Positions 8,450-17,863 of a stretch of DNA of 64,000 nucleotides are shown here, piece by piece. The notes beneath the pieces were generated by a model. That model was not told the origin of the DNA. It saw nothing but the letters and a program-made list of their open reading frames with translations, and did no database searches. Both the position numbers and the translations under genes were made by a program. Position 1 is the first letter of the stretch. Each line of letters begins with the position of its first letter. This stretch comes from Herbaspirillum seropedicae (lineage in GTDB: Bacteria > Pseudomonadota > Gammaproteobacteria > Burkholderiales > Burkholderiaceae_D), in the NCBI RefSeq assembly GCF_001040945.1, contig NZ_CP011930.1:1860001-1924000 (forward strand), written 5' to 3'.

Positions 8450-9463
8450 ATGCTGAAGAACATCATCAAGTCGGTCGCTGTCGCCCTGGTGCTGGCCCAG
8501 GCCGCCCATGTGGCGCAGGCGGCAGACGTCTCGCTGCTCAACGTCTCTTACGACCCGACGCGCGAACTCTACGCTGACTACAACAAGGCCTTCGCCAAGT
8601 ACTGGAAGGAAAAGTCGGGCGACAACGTCACCATCAAGGCTTCCCATGGCGGTTCCGGCAAGCAGGCCCGTTCGGTCATCGACGGCATCGATGCCGACGT
8701 GGTGACCCTGGCCCTGGCCTATGACATCGATGAAATCTCGGAAAAGGCCAAGCTCTTGCCGGCCGACTGGCAAAAGCGCCTGCCGCACAACAGCTCGCCC
8801 TATACCTCCACCATCGTCTTCCTGGTGCGCAAGGGCAATCCCAAGGGCATCAAGGACTGGGGCGACCTGATCAAGCCGGGCGTCTCCGTCATCACCCCCA
8901 ACCCCAAGACCTCCGGCGGCGCCCGCTGGAACTACCTGGCGGCCTGGGCCTATGCCAAGCAGAAGGGCGGTAGCGACGACGCCGCCCGCGACTATATTTC
9001 CAAGCTGTTCAAGAATGTGCCGGTGCTGGATTCGGGTGCCCGCGGCGCCACCATCACCTTCGTCGAACGTGGCATCGGTGACGTGCTGCTGGCCTGGGAA
9101 AATGAAGCCCTGATCTCCCTCAAGGAATGGGGGCCGGACAAGTTCGACATCGTAGCGCCGTCCGTCTCCATCCTGACCGAGCCGCCAGTGGCCGTGGTCG
9201 ACAAGGTGGTCGACCGTCGCGGCACCCGCAAGGTGGCCGAGGAATACCTGAAGTACCTCTATTCGGAGCAGGGCCAGGAAATCATCGCCAAGAACTACTA
9301 CCGCCCCATCGATCCCAAGATCGCCGCCAAGTACGCCTCGCAATTCCCGAAGCTGAACCTGGTGACCATCGACAAGGATTTCGGCGGCTGGCAGAAGGCC
9401 CAGAAGACCCACTTCGCCGATGGCGGCACCTTCGACCAGCTCTACGCGCCCAACAAGAAGTGA
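8450..9463 (+). CDS. sbp: Periplasmic sulfate-binding protein
   Basis: A 337-residue solute-binding protein. A signal peptide ends at VAQA (residue 24), and the mature protein starts with the family-typical [36 protein letters not shown] and [18 protein letters not shown] are the anion-binding segments conserved in Sbp/CysP. It delivers sulfate or thiosulfate to the CysTWA permease encoded 7 kb downstream, so the transporter is split by the ssu operon. The ATG at 8450 gives a proper signal peptide; the upstream in-frame ATG at 8414 does not improve it. A perfect palindrome follows the gene. Confidence 0.93.
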   Translation: MLKNIIKSVAVALVLAQAAHVAQAADVSLLNVSYDPTRELYADYNKAFAKYWKEKSGDNVTIKASHGGSGKQARSVIDGIDADVVTLALAYDIDEISEKAKLLPADWQKRLPHNSSPYTSTIVFLVRKGNPKGIKDWGDLIKPGVSVITPNPKTSGGARWNYLAAWAYAKQKGGSDDAARDYISKLFKNVPVLDSGARGATITFVERGIGDVLLAWENEALISLKEWGPDKFDIVAPSVSILTEPPVAVVDKVVDRRGTRKVAEEYLKYLYSEQGQEIIAKNYYRPIDPKIAAKYASQFPKLNLVTIDKDFGGWQKAQKTHFADGGTFDQLYAPNKK

Positions 9464-9477
9464 CCTGAAACCCTGGC

Positions 9478-9499
9478 GGGAACCGGCGCGCCGGTTCCC
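9478..9499. other. Perfect palindrome between sbp and ssuE
   Basis: GGGAACCGG-CGCG-CCGGTTCCC can form a 9-bp (or longer) hairpin 14 bp after the sbp stop and 25 bp before ssuE. There is no T-run, so it is more likely an mRNA-stabilising or partial-attenuation element than a full terminator. Confidence 0.5.
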
Positions 9500-9524
9500 C
9501 TCCCTCCCCGTACAAGCACACGAC

Positions 9525-10121
9525 ATGACTATCCTGTTATTGGCCGGCAGCCCCTCTGCGCCTTCCCGTTCCACTCGTCTGCTGCATCACGTCGGCGACA
9601 AGCTGGCCCAGCTAGGACATCGCTACGCCCGCCTGGAGGTGCGTGACCTGCCGGGCCAGGCCATCCTGCGCGCCGACTGGAACGACGCCGAGGTCAAGGC
9701 GGCGCTGGCCACCGTCGCGGAGGCCTCGGCCGTGGTGGTGGCCACGCCGGTCTACAAGGCCGCCTACAGCGGCATCCTCAAGGCCTTCCTGGACCTGCTG
9801 CCGCAATTCGGCCTGACCGACAAGCTGGTGCTGCCGCTGGCCACCGGCGGCAGCCAGTCGCACATGCTGGCGCTGGACTATGCGTTGCGCCCGGTGCTCT
9901 CTTCGCTCAATCCCAAGCATGTGCTGCCCAGCATCTATGCCACCGAGGCGCAAGTGACCTGGAGTGAAGAAAAAGGCCTGGTGCTGGACGCCCCCATCGA
10001 AGCCCGCGTCGATGAAGGTGTGGCGCAGCTCTCGGCCAGCCTGCTGGCCCTGCACAAGGCCGCGCCCGAGCAATTCCGCGAGATTCCCTTCTCGCAACTG
10101 CAATACAGCGTTTCCTACTGA
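9525..10121 (+). CDS. ssuE: NADPH-dependent FMN reductase for sulfonate utilisation
   Basis: A 198-residue flavodoxin-fold reductase that supplies FMNH2 to the SsuD monooxygenase. The N-terminal phosphate loop GSPSAPSRS (residues 8-16), ATPVYKAAYSGILKAFLD and the LPLATGGSQSH segment are those of SsuE. It opens the ssu gene run (E-A-D-C-B), all in the same direction. The ATG at 9525 is chosen because the protein then starts MTILLLAGSPS, at the usual distance from the FMN loop; in-frame sequence further upstream runs through the palindrome. Confidence 0.93.
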   Translation: MTILLLAGSPSAPSRSTRLLHHVGDKLAQLGHRYARLEVRDLPGQAILRADWNDAEVKAALATVAEASAVVVATPVYKAAYSGILKAFLDLLPQFGLTDKLVLPLATGGSQSHMLALDYALRPVLSSLNPKHVLPSIYATEAQVTWSEEKGLVLDAPIEARVDEGVAQLSASLLALHKAAPEQFREIPFSQLQYSVSY

Positions 10122-10230
10122 AGAACAGCGCCGGAGTGAGTCCGGCACGGCGATCCGCACCGACAAGAGCACCGGCTGGTACAGCGGATGGCCGCTTGCA
10201 TGCCTGAATTTCTGGAATCTGGAGAAAACC

Positions 10231-11214
10231 ATGTCCGCCAACAAGAACAAGACTGTCCATCAAGCGCGCCGCCGCGCCATCCAGCGCCTCTCGGCCATCG
10301 CCCTGGGTGCGCTGACCATCGCCCTGGGGGCCTCGCCCGTCCAGGCACAGGAAACCAAGCTGCTGCGCATCGGCTACCAGAAAGCCGCCAATACCCTGGT
10401 GCTCCTGAAAGCCCATGGCACGCTGGAAAAACGCCTGCAGCCGCTGGGCGTGGAAGTGAAGTGGGCCGAATTCGCCGCTGGCCCCCAATTGCTGGAGGCC
10501 TTGAACGTGGGCTCGGTCGATTTCGGCTATGTTGGTGAAGCGCCGCCGGTGTTTGCCCAGGCTGCGGGCGCGGACTTTGTCTATACCGCCTATGAAATTC
10601 CTACGCCTGATGCCGAAGGCCTGCTGGTGCAAAAGAATTCGCCCATCAAGAGCGTGGCCGAACTGAAGGGCAAGAAGATCGCCTTCAACAAGGGTTCCGA
10701 CGTGCACTGGCTGGTGGTGGCGCTGTTGAAGAAGGCCGGCCTGCAGTACAGCGATATCCAGCCGGTCTACCTGGCCCCGGCTGACGCACGCGCCGCCTTC
10801 GAGCGCGGCGCCGTGGATGCCTGGGCGATCTGGGATCCGTTCCAGGCCGCGGCCGAAAAACAGGTCGGCGCACGTCGCCTGGCCACTGGCGTGGGCGCGG
10901 TCAATCACCACCAGTTCTTCCTGAGCGCACGGCCCTTTGCGGCCAAGAATCCGCAGGTCGAGAAGATCCTGCTGGAAGAGATCAGCCGCGAAGGCGAATG
11001 GGTGCGCACCCACACCGCGCAGGCCGCGGCCCAGCTCGCGCCCATCCAGGGCCTGGACGCCGACATCATCGAGACCGGCCTGAAGCGCTATGCCCATGTC
11101 TACAAGCCCGTCGATGCCCAGGTGCTGGCCGAGCAGCAGAAGATCGCCGACGCCTTTTATGAACTCAAGCTCATCCCCAAGCCGCTCAAGGTCAGCGACG
11201 CCGTCCTCAAATAA
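10231..11214 (+). CDS. ssuA: Aliphatic sulfonate ABC transporter, substrate-binding protein
   Basis: A 327-residue periplasmic binding protein. The long N-region with RRR, a hydrophobic core and ASPVQA (cleavage after residue 39) form a Sec or Tat-compatible signal peptide. LLRIGYQKAANTLVLLKA starts the mature domain, and GEAPPVFAQAAGADFVYTAYE and KIAFNKGSDVHWLVV are typical SsuA ligand-cleft segments. GGAGAAAACC precedes the ATG at 10231. It lies between ssuE and ssuD, 21 bp from the latter, and feeds SsuBC. Confidence 0.92.
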   Translation: MSANKNKTVHQARRRAIQRLSAIALGALTIALGASPVQAQETKLLRIGYQKAANTLVLLKAHGTLEKRLQPLGVEVKWAEFAAGPQLLEALNVGSVDFGYVGEAPPVFAQAAGADFVYTAYEIPTPDAEGLLVQKNSPIKSVAELKGKKIAFNKGSDVHWLVVALLKKAGLQYSDIQPVYLAPADARAAFERGAVDAWAIWDPFQAAAEKQVGARRLATGVGAVNHHQFFLSARPFAAKNPQVEKILLEEISREGEWVRTHTAQAAAQLAPIQGLDADIIETGLKRYAHVYKPVDAQVLAEQQKIADAFYELKLIPKPLKVSDAVLK

Positions 11215-11235
11215 GGCTGCCACAGGAGTCCTAGC

Positions 11236-12402
11236 ATGAACGTTTTCTGGTTTATCCCCACCCATGGCGACAGCCGCTACCTCGGCACGTCCGAAGGCGC
11301 TCGCGCGGTCAGCCATGACTACATGAAACAGGTCGCCGTGGCCGCCGATACCCTGGGCTACGACGGTGTGCTGCTGCCCACCGGTCGCTCGTGCGAAGAC
11401 GCCTGGGTGGCCGCCGCCAGCCTCATCGACGCCACCCGCCGCCTGAAATTCCTGGTAGCCGTGCGTCCCGGCCTGATGGCGCCCACGTTGGCCGCGCGCA
11501 TGGCCGCCACCTTCGATCGCCTCTCCGGGGGCCGCCTGCTGATCAATGTAGTTACCGGCGGTGATCCGGTGGAGCAGGAGAGCGATGGCGTCTTCGGCAG
11601 CCATGCCGAGCGCTATGAGATTTCCGACGAATTCCTCAAGATCTGGCGCGACGTGCTGACCAAGACCCGCAGCGGCGAACCGACCCATTTCCAGGGCAAG
11701 CATCTCAGCGTCAAGGGCGCCAAGGCGCTCTATCCGCCGGTGCAGCAGCCGTATCCGCCGCTGTATTTCGGTGGTTCTTCCGACGAGGCGATCGACCTGG
11801 CGGCCGAGCAGGTCGATGTCTACCTGACCTGGGGCGAGCCGCCCGCCGCCGTGGCCGAGAAGATCGCCCGCGTGCGCGAACGCGCCGCCAAGGCAGGCCG
11901 TACGCTGCGCTTCGGCATCCGCCTGCACGTGATCGTGCGCGAGACCAATGAAGCCGCCTGGCGCGCTGCCGATGAACTGATCAGTCGGCTCGATGACGAG
12001 ACCATCGCCAAGGCCCAGGCCAACTTTGCCCGCATGGATTCGGAAGGGCAGCGCCGCATGGCGGCCCTGCACGGCGGCCGCCGCGACAAGCTGGAAGTGA
12101 GTCCCAACCTGTGGGCTGGGGTCGGCCTGGTGCGAGGCGGCGCGGGCACGGCGCTGGTGGGCGATGGCCCGACGGTGGCCGAACGGCTCCAGGAATATGC
12201 GGCGCTGGGCATCGATACCTTCATCCTCTCGGGCTATCCGCACCTGGAAGAGTCCTACCGGTTTGCCGAACTGGTGTTCCCTCTGTTGCCGCGCGGGCAG
12301 CGCGAAGGCGGCAGTGGCCAACAGCTGCCCGGCCCCTTCGGCGAGATCGTTGGCAATACCGAATTGCCCAAGGCCGCGCCGGTGCGCGTGTCAGCCAGTT
12401 GA
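11236..12402 (+). CDS. ssuD: FMNH2-dependent alkanesulfonate monooxygenase
   Basis: A 388-residue bacterial-luciferase-fold enzyme that cleaves the C-S bond of alkanesulfonates to release sulfite, using FMNH2 from SsuE. The start [17 protein letters not shown], the central [15 protein letters not shown] and the C-terminal [15 protein letters not shown] are hallmark SsuD sequences, and the length is normal. The gene lies 7 bp from ssuC, so transcription with the permease is very likely. Confidence 0.96.
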   Translation: MNVFWFIPTHGDSRYLGTSEGARAVSHDYMKQVAVAADTLGYDGVLLPTGRSCEDAWVAAASLIDATRRLKFLVAVRPGLMAPTLAARMAATFDRLSGGRLLINVVTGGDPVEQESDGVFGSHAERYEISDEFLKIWRDVLTKTRSGEPTHFQGKHLSVKGAKALYPPVQQPYPPLYFGGSSDEAIDLAAEQVDVYLTWGEPPAAVAEKIARVRERAAKAGRTLRFGIRLHVIVRETNEAAWRAADELISRLDDETIAKAQANFARMDSEGQRRMAALHGGRRDKLEVSPNLWAGVGLVRGGAGTALVGDGPTVAERLQEYAALGIDTFILSGYPHLEESYRFAELVFPLLPRGQREGGSGQQLPGPFGEIVGNTELPKAAPVRVSAS

Positions 12403-12409
12403 GGCGGTC

Positions 12410-13249
12410 ATGACGAGCGCATCCAATCCGGTCGCAGGCAGGGTCGCCGGGCCGCAGGAACAGGCCAAGCCCAAGGCCGCCAGGAAGTCGTTCCAGCCAA
12501 GCCATGCCTGGATCGGCTGGCTCTTGCCGCTGCTGCTGCTGGTGTGGTGGGAAGTGGCGGCGCAGGCGGGCTGGCTGTCCAGCCGCATCCTGCCGGAACC
12601 GCTGGCCGTGCTCAAGGCGGCCTGGGAACTGTCCGCCTCGGGCGAGTTGTGGCGTCACCTGGCCGTCTCCAGTGGCCGGGCGGCCTCCGGTTTTGCGGTC
12701 GGCGCCGGTCTGGGCCTGATCCTCGGACTGCTTTCGGGCAGCCTGCGTTCGGCCGAGCTGCTGCTGGACACCACCTTGCAGATGGTGCGCAACATTCCCG
12801 CGCTGGCGCTGATCCCGCTGGTGATCCTGTGGTTCGGCATCGATGAGACGGCCAAGCTGTTCCTGGTGTCGGTGGGGGTGTTCTTCCCGGTCTACCTCAA
12901 CACCTTCCACGGCATCCGCTCGGTCGACCAGGGCTTGATCGAGATGGCCAAGAGCTACGGCCTGTCGGGCTGGCCGCTGTACCGCGACGTGATCCTGCCG
13001 GGCGCCTTGCCGGCCATCCTGGTGGGCCTGCGCTTTGCGCTGGGGCTGGTGTGGGTGTTGCTGATCGTGGCCGAGACCATTTCAGCCCAGGCCGGTATCG
13101 GCTACATGACCATGAATGCCCGCGAATTCCTGCAGACCGATGTGGTGCTGGTGGGCATCCTGCTGTACGCCTTGCTGGGCAAGCTGGCCGATACGGCGGC
13201 GCGCTGGCTGGAGCGGTTCTGGTTGCGCTGGCATCCGGGCTATCAATGA
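12410..13249 (+). CDS. ssuC: Aliphatic sulfonate ABC transporter permease
   Basis: A 279-residue inner-membrane permease with about six transmembrane segments and the BPD_transp_1 EAA loop in EMAKSYGLSGWPLYRDVILPGALPAIL, in which the conserved G-x9-LPGALP spacing is kept. It forms the channel for SsuA-delivered sulfonates with SsuB. The start ATG at 12410 lies just after the ssuD stop; the N-terminal 35 residues are a charged cytoplasmic extension. Confidence 0.93.
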   Translation: MTSASNPVAGRVAGPQEQAKPKAARKSFQPSHAWIGWLLPLLLLVWWEVAAQAGWLSSRILPEPLAVLKAAWELSASGELWRHLAVSSGRAASGFAVGAGLGLILGLLSGSLRSAELLLDTTLQMVRNIPALALIPLVILWFGIDETAKLFLVSVGVFFPVYLNTFHGIRSVDQGLIEMAKSYGLSGWPLYRDVILPGALPAILVGLRFALGLVWVLLIVAETISAQAGIGYMTMNAREFLQTDVVLVGILLYALLGKLADTAARWLERFWLRWHPGYQ

Positions 13250-13279
13250 AGCTGCATGAGACCGAGTCAGGAGAAGAGC

Positions 13280-14113
13280 ATGCGTAACGACGCACAGGAA
13301 AACCAGCAAGTCCGCCGCGCCGCCGGGCGGGGCGTGGGCATCAGGCTGCGCGCCTTGTCCAAGGCCTTCAGCGGGCGCACGGTCTTGCATGAGATCGATC
13401 TCGATATCGCAGCGGGCGAATTCGTCGCCATCGTCGGGCGCAGCGGTTGCGGCAAGAGCACGCTGTTGCGCCTGGTGGCGCAGCTGGATGCAGCCAGCTG
13501 CGGAGAGCTGATCTATGAACACGGCGGCAGCGGCCAGCCCGAGGTGCGCATCATGTTCCAGGACGCCCGCCTGCTGCCGTGGAAGCGGGTGCAGGCCAAT
13601 GTGGCCCTGGGCCTGCCTCGGCAGGCAGCGCCGCAAGCCTTGCACGCGTTGCGCCAGGTCGGACTGGATCAGCGCGCCGGTGAGTGGCCTGCCGTGCTCT
13701 CGGGCGGCCAGCGGCAGCGCGTGGCGCTGGCGCGTGCGCTGGTGCATGACCCGCAGTTGCTGCTGCTGGACGAACCCCTGGGCGCGCTCGATGCGCTCAC
13801 CCGCATCGAGATGCAGACGCTGATCGAATCGCTCTGGCGCGAACGCGGCTTCACCGCCTTGCTGGTCACCCACGATGTGCAGGAAGCCATCGCCCTGGCT
13901 GACCGCGTACTGCTGATCGAAGACGGCCGCGTGGCCCTGGACCAGCGCATCGACCTGGCCCGCCCGCGCTCGCGCGGCCAGGCGCAGTTTGCGGCGCTGG
14001 AAGAAGCGATCCTGGCGCGGGTGCTAAGGCATCCGGGTAGCGAATCCGCCATCGAGGAACTGGAACCTGCGTTTGCGCCGCGTGGCGTGCAGCAGGTGCA
14101 GTGGGCCATCTGA
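13280..14113 (+). CDS. ssuB: Aliphatic sulfonate ABC transporter ATP-binding protein
   Basis: A 277-residue ABC ATPase. Walker A is GRSGCGKST (53-61), the Q-loop lies in [10 protein letters not shown], the signature is LSGGQRQR (140-147), Walker B is LLLLDEP (160-166) and the switch His is in VTHDVQEA. The [13 protein letters not shown] wording is characteristic of SsuB/TauB. The ATG at 13280 is preceded by AGGAGAAGAG; a start at 13256 would overlap that site. It completes the ssuEADCB set. Confidence 0.93.
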   Translation: MRNDAQENQQVRRAAGRGVGIRLRALSKAFSGRTVLHEIDLDIAAGEFVAIVGRSGCGKSTLLRLVAQLDAASCGELIYEHGGSGQPEVRIMFQDARLLPWKRVQANVALGLPRQAAPQALHALRQVGLDQRAGEWPAVLSGGQRQRVALARALVHDPQLLLLDEPLGALDALTRIEMQTLIESLWRERGFTALLVTHDVQEAIALADRVLLIEDGRVALDQRIDLARPRSRGQAQFAALEEAILARVLRHPGSESAIEELEPAFAPRGVQQVQWAI

Positions 14114-14176
14114 ACAACATTGATTTCAACCCCTACGGCGCGGCAAGTGCCACACCGTTTCATCAAGGAGCAGAGC

Positions 14177-14392
14177 ATGACCATTCAAGCAATCAACGTA
14201 CGCAACCAGTTCAAGGGCAAGGTCAAGGCCATCATCGAAGGTTCGGTGGTGTCCGAGGTGGATGTGGAGACCCCGGCGGGCATCGTGACCTCGGTCATCA
14301 CCACCCGTTCGGTCAAGGACCTGGGCCTGACCATTGGCAGTGAAGTGGTGGCGCTGGTCAAGGCCACCGAAGTATCGATCGCCAAGCTGTGA
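14177..14392 (+). CDS. Mop/TOBE-domain molybdopterin-binding protein (SsuF-like)
   Basis: A 71-residue protein that is one TOBE/Mop domain: NQFKGKVKAIIEGSVVSEV, then VETPAGIVTSVITTRSVKDLGL and GSEVVALVKATEVSIAKL. Mop proteins bind molybdate or other oxyanions as oligomers. A small Mop-like gene, ssuF, closes the ssu operon in pseudomonads, and this gene sits at the same place, 63 bp after ssuB with a good ribosome site (AAGGAGCAGAGC). Its role in sulfonate use is unclear; buffering of an oxyanion is inference. Confidence 0.82.
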   Translation: MTIQAINVRNQFKGKVKAIIEGSVVSEVDVETPAGIVTSVITTRSVKDLGLTIGSEVVALVKATEVSIAKL

Positions 14393-14453
14393 TCGCGTGG
14401 CCGTTCCGGGCGGCCAGCCTGCCCGGGCGGTATTTTTTTCAGGAGCAGGCCCG

Positions 14454-15281
14454 ATGGCATATCAGGCACTGAACGCTTATCTGGCGCGCCTTTCCAAGGG
14501 CGCCACCACGGCCTCCCCGGTCTGGCTGGATGAGCAGGGGCGCGCCGCAGGGCGTTTCTTCAATACCTCGCTGACATCGGCCTTCCAGCCGGTGCGCAGC
14601 TTCGACGACGGCCAGGTGATCGCCTGCGAAGCCTTCGCCCGCAGCCATTCGGCCGTCGACGATGGCCTGCATCTGTGGAAGCTGCTCGACCAGGCCGCCA
14701 GTGACGACGAATCGGTAGAACTGGACCGCCTGTGCCGCATGCTGCACGCCATCAACTATTACCGCCAGGTCGGCGAGGATGCGCCCGAGCTGCACCTGTC
14801 GGTGCATGCGCGGCTGCTGGCGGCGGTCAACAATAATCACGGTGTGGCCTATCGCCGCATCCTGGCCGCGCTGGAACTGCCGCATGAGCGCATTGTGCTG
14901 CAACTGCCGGTGGTCACGCCCAACCAGCGCTGGCTGCTCAACTATGTGCTGGACAATTACCGCCGCAACGGTTTCCGCCTGGGCGTGTCAGCCAATAGTC
15001 CGCTGGAAGCGCTGGGCCTGCTGGACAAGGTCAGGCCCGATCTGATCAAGGTCGATGCGCGCGAACTGGCCGACCCTGACAGCGTGGCCTTGCTGCTGTT
15101 GCGGGCGGCGGAGCAGGGCGTGCGCATCTTCTTCAAGCGCGTCGAGAGCCGGGAGGTCTTCGGGCGGCTGCAGCAGTACGGGCAGGCGCTGGCCCAGCCT
15201 ATCCATGCCCAGGGTTACCTGTGGGACGTGCCGGCGGCGCATCTGCCGGAGACTTTCCTGGCGCTCAGGGACGCGGCCTGA
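14454..15281 (+). CDS. Degenerate EAL-domain protein
   Basis: The 275-residue product aligns by eye with EAL phosphodiesterase domains (AFQPVRSFDDGQVIACEAFARS, residues 44-65) but the catalytic set is broken. EAL reads EAF (59-61); the Asn motif reads LSVHARLL; the metal-binding Glu strand reads IVLQLPV; and the DDFGTG loop reads VSANSPLEA. The Lys of DLIKVDA is kept. Loss of these metal ligands predicts no c-di-GMP hydrolysis; it may bind c-di-GMP or a partner protein instead. It sits inside the sulfur island, 61 bp after the Mop gene, which is an unusual place for such a protein. Confidence 0.78.
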   Translation: MAYQALNAYLARLSKGATTASPVWLDEQGRAAGRFFNTSLTSAFQPVRSFDDGQVIACEAFARSHSAVDDGLHLWKLLDQAASDDESVELDRLCRMLHAINYYRQVGEDAPELHLSVHARLLAAVNNNHGVAYRRILAALELPHERIVLQLPVVTPNQRWLLNYVLDNYRRNGFRLGVSANSPLEALGLLDKVRPDLIKVDARELADPDSVALLLLRAAEQGVRIFFKRVESREVFGRLQQYGQALAQPIHAQGYLWDVPAAHLPETFLALRDAA

Positions 15282-15320
15282 GGCATACTCCGTGGTTCTA
15301 TCTCCAGCAGTGAGGCGCGT

Positions 15321-15899
15321 ATGAGTCTGTCTTCCCAAACGTCTTCGGCCCCGGCGCGGCTGGCCGACTTCCGGGTACTGGTGGCGCCCGGCCTGTCCGA
15401 TAGCGGCGCCGAACATTGGCAGTCGCGCTGGCAGCGCCTGTATCCGGGTTTCGAGCGGGTCCGGCAGGATGACTGGGAAAGCCCCGACCTGCCGCGCTGG
15501 TCGCAGCGTCTGGGCGAGGTGCTGGCACAGGATGGCCGGCCCACGGTGATCGTGGCGCACAGCTTCGGCTGCCTGGCCACCGTCCATCGCGCCGCCGCCT
15601 TGCAAGCCGAGGGCGGCTCGGCCTATCCCATCGTGGCCGCCTTGCTGGTGGCCCCGGCGGATCCGGTCAAGTTCGGCGTCAGCGCGGCAGTCAGGCACAA
15701 GCTGCCCTTTGCGGCCAGGGTGATCGGCAGCGACAACGATCCCTGGATGAGCGCCGAGCGCGCCCGCCACTGGGCCGAGGCCTGGGGCGCGGATTTCCGC
15801 TCGGTGGGCGCGCATGGCCATATCAATGCGGAGTCCGGTCTGGGCGACTGGACCCAGGGCCAGCAATGGCTGTTGGAGCTGCTGGACCAGATCGCCTGA
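15321..15899 (+). CDS. RBBP9/YdeN-family alpha/beta hydrolase
   Basis: A 192-residue serine hydrolase of the RBBP9/YdeN (DUF452-like small hydrolase) group. [20 protein letters not shown] is the family start, AHSFGC holds the nucleophile Ser, SDNDPWM the Asp and VGAHGHIN the His. The natural substrate of bacterial members is unknown. It lies 39 bp after the EAL-like gene in the same direction and before cysT, so it may be the last gene of the ssu transcript. Confidence 0.85.
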   Translation: MSLSSQTSSAPARLADFRVLVAPGLSDSGAEHWQSRWQRLYPGFERVRQDDWESPDLPRWSQRLGEVLAQDGRPTVIVAHSFGCLATVHRAAALQAEGGSAYPIVAALLVAPADPVKFGVSAAVRHKLPFAARVIGSDNDPWMSAERARHWAEAWGADFRSVGAHGHINAESGLGDWTQGQQWLLELLDQIA

Positions 15900-15984
15900 A
15901 TCTCGTCCGGTTGCTCCTCCTCAAGCGCAGGAAGAGCGGCATTTAGCTGGGTCTTTATGCGCTTTTCTTCTAAGGGCATGCAAA

Positions 15985-16000
15985 AAACTTCGTTCTCTTT
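15985..16000 (+). promoter_or_regulatory. Candidate shared sulfur-regulon motif upstream of cysT
   Basis: AAACTTCGTTCTCTTT, 63 bp before cysT, resembles the motif at 8375-8392 upstream of sbp. It is followed by an AT-rich stretch with TATAGT (16031-16036), a possible -10 element. Confidence 0.25.
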
Positions 16001-16062
16001 ATAACTATCGGGTGCGAATATCGCTCACCTATAGTCGCATTTGTAATAAAAAGAGAACGACA

Positions 16063-16953
16063 ATGTCCGCATCCCCTGTTTCCCTTGCCGCCCCTCGGGC
16101 CGCGCCGGCAGCCGCTTCTGGCGGCAGTGGCCGGCGTGTCCTGCCAGGTTTCCGGCTGTCGCTGGGCTTCACCCTCTTCTATCTGGCGCTGATCGTCCTG
16201 ATCCCGCTGTCGGCGCTGTTCCTGAAGACCTTCACATTGACCTGGGAGGGCTTCATCGAGGCCGTGACCTCGCCCCGGGTGATGGCGTCCTATCGCTTGA
16301 GTTTCGGGGCTTCCCTCATCGGCGCTTTCCTGAACGTGATCTTCGGCGGCATCGTGGCCTGGGTGCTGGTGCGCTATCGCTTTCCCGGCAAGCGCATCAT
16401 TGACGCCCTGGTGGACCTGCCGTTTGCCTTGCCTACCGCCGTGGCCGGCATCGCCCTGACCACCCTCTATTCACAGAATGGCTGGCTGGGCAAGCTGCTC
16501 GCTCCGCTGGGCATCAAGGTCGCCTTTACGCCGCTAGGGGTGCTGGTGGCGCTGACCTTCATCGGCCTGCCTTTCGTGGTGCGCACCGTGCAGCCGGTGC
16601 TGGAAGAGGCCGAGCGCGAGCTCGAAGAAGCCGCTGCCAGCCTGGGCGCAAGCCGCTGGCAGACCTTCACCCGGGTGATCTTCCCCACGGTCCTGCCGGC
16701 CTTGCTGACCGGGTTTGCACTGGCGTTTGCACGCGCTTCCGGCGAATACGGCTCGGTCGTCTTCATCGCCGGCAACATGCCGATGGTGTCCGAGATCACG
16801 CCGCTGTTCATCGTGACCAAACTGGAACAGTACGACTATGCCGGCGCCACGGCCATTGCGATGGTGATGCTGCTGGTGTCCTTCGTGCTGCTGTTGACCA
16901 TCAACCTGTTGCAAGCCTGGACCCGCAAGCGCGGCCAGTCGGAAAGGATCTGA
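16063..16953 (+). CDS. cysT: Sulfate/thiosulfate ABC transporter permease CysT
   Basis: A 296-residue membrane protein with six hydrophobic spans. [21 protein letters not shown] starts the first span, [20 protein letters not shown] is the CysT signature, and the EAA loop is [22 protein letters not shown]. It pairs with CysW, one base downstream, to form the sulfate channel. The start ATG at 16063 follows AAAAAGAGAACG and gives a 32-residue polar N-terminus. Confidence 0.95.
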   Translation: MSASPVSLAAPRAAPAAASGGSGRRVLPGFRLSLGFTLFYLALIVLIPLSALFLKTFTLTWEGFIEAVTSPRVMASYRLSFGASLIGAFLNVIFGGIVAWVLVRYRFPGKRIIDALVDLPFALPTAVAGIALTTLYSQNGWLGKLLAPLGIKVAFTPLGVLVALTFIGLPFVVRTVQPVLEEAERELEEAAASLGASRWQTFTRVIFPTVLPALLTGFALAFARASGEYGSVVFIAGNMPMVSEITPLFIVTKLEQYDYAGATAIAMVMLLVSFVLLLTINLLQAWTRKRGQSERI

Positions 16954-16954
16954 G

Positions 16955-17854
16955 ATGAGTGCTGCGCCCATTTCCGCGGCCCACCAGGCGATCGCCCGTG
17001 GCGAGCCGCCGCTGACCCCGGCGGCCACGGCCGAACCCTTCTGGGTGCGCGCGCTGCTGATCGGCATCGCGCTGGCGTTCCTGACGCTGTTCCTGTTCGT
17101 GCCGCTGGTGGCGGTGTTCTATGAAGCGCTGCGCAAGGGCTGGGATGTCTATGTGGCCTCCATCACCGAGGCCGATGCCTGGTCGGCCATCAAGCTGACC
17201 CTCATCACCGCCGCCATCGCCGTGCCGCTGAACCTGGTCTTTGGCGTAGCCGCCGCCTGGGCCATCGCCAAGTTCGAGTTCCGCGGCAAGAACCTGCTGC
17301 TGACCCTGATCGACCTGCCATTCTCGGTCTCGCCGGTGATCTCGGGGCTGATCTATGTGCTGTTGTTCGGGCTGCAGGGCTATCTCGGTCCCTGGCTGCG
17401 CGAGCATGACATCAAGATCCTGTTCGCCGTGCCGGGCATTGTGCTGGCCACCATCTTCGTGACCTTCCCCTTCGTGGCGCGCGAGCTGATCCCGCTGATG
17501 CAGTCGCAGGGCAGCGAGGAAGAAGAGGCCGCCCTGGTGCTGGGCGCGTCCGGTTGGCGTACCTTCTGGCATGTCACGCTGCCCAATATCAAGTGGGGGC
17601 TGCTGTATGGCGTGATCCTGTGCAATGCCCGCGCCATGGGCGAGTTCGGGGCGGTGTCGGTGGTCTCCGGCCACATTCGCGGCGAGACCAACACCATTCC
17701 CCTGCAGGTCGAAATCCTCTACAACGAATTCAACATCACCGGCGCCTTTGCCGTGGCCTCGCTGCTGGCCTTCCTGGCCCTGGTCACACTGGCCATCAAG
17801 AGTGTCATCGAGTGGCGGCTGCATCAGCAGCACAGCGCCAGCGAGCAAGTCTAA
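16955..17854 (+). CDS. cysW: Sulfate/thiosulfate ABC transporter permease CysW
   Basis: A 299-residue inner-membrane permease with six hydrophobic spans. [39 protein letters not shown] and [22 protein letters not shown] (EAA loop) are CysW hallmarks, as is [19 protein letters not shown]. The gene begins one base after the cysT stop and ends 9 bp before cysA, so cysTWA is one translational unit. Confidence 0.95.
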   Translation: MSAAPISAAHQAIARGEPPLTPAATAEPFWVRALLIGIALAFLTLFLFVPLVAVFYEALRKGWDVYVASITEADAWSAIKLTLITAAIAVPLNLVFGVAAAWAIAKFEFRGKNLLLTLIDLPFSVSPVISGLIYVLLFGLQGYLGPWLREHDIKILFAVPGIVLATIFVTFPFVARELIPLMQSQGSEEEEAALVLGASGWRTFWHVTLPNIKWGLLYGVILCNARAMGEFGAVSVVSGHIRGETNTIPLQVEILYNEFNITGAFAVASLLAFLALVTLAIKSVIEWRLHQQHSASEQV

Positions 17855-17863
17855 GGAGTCATC

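Noticed and set aside
9907..12321. Long open frame antisense to the ssu genes (about 800 codons)
   Set aside because: It is the codon-position shadow typical of GC-rich genes; ssuA and ssuD on the plus strand have clear families and the antisense frame has no domain.
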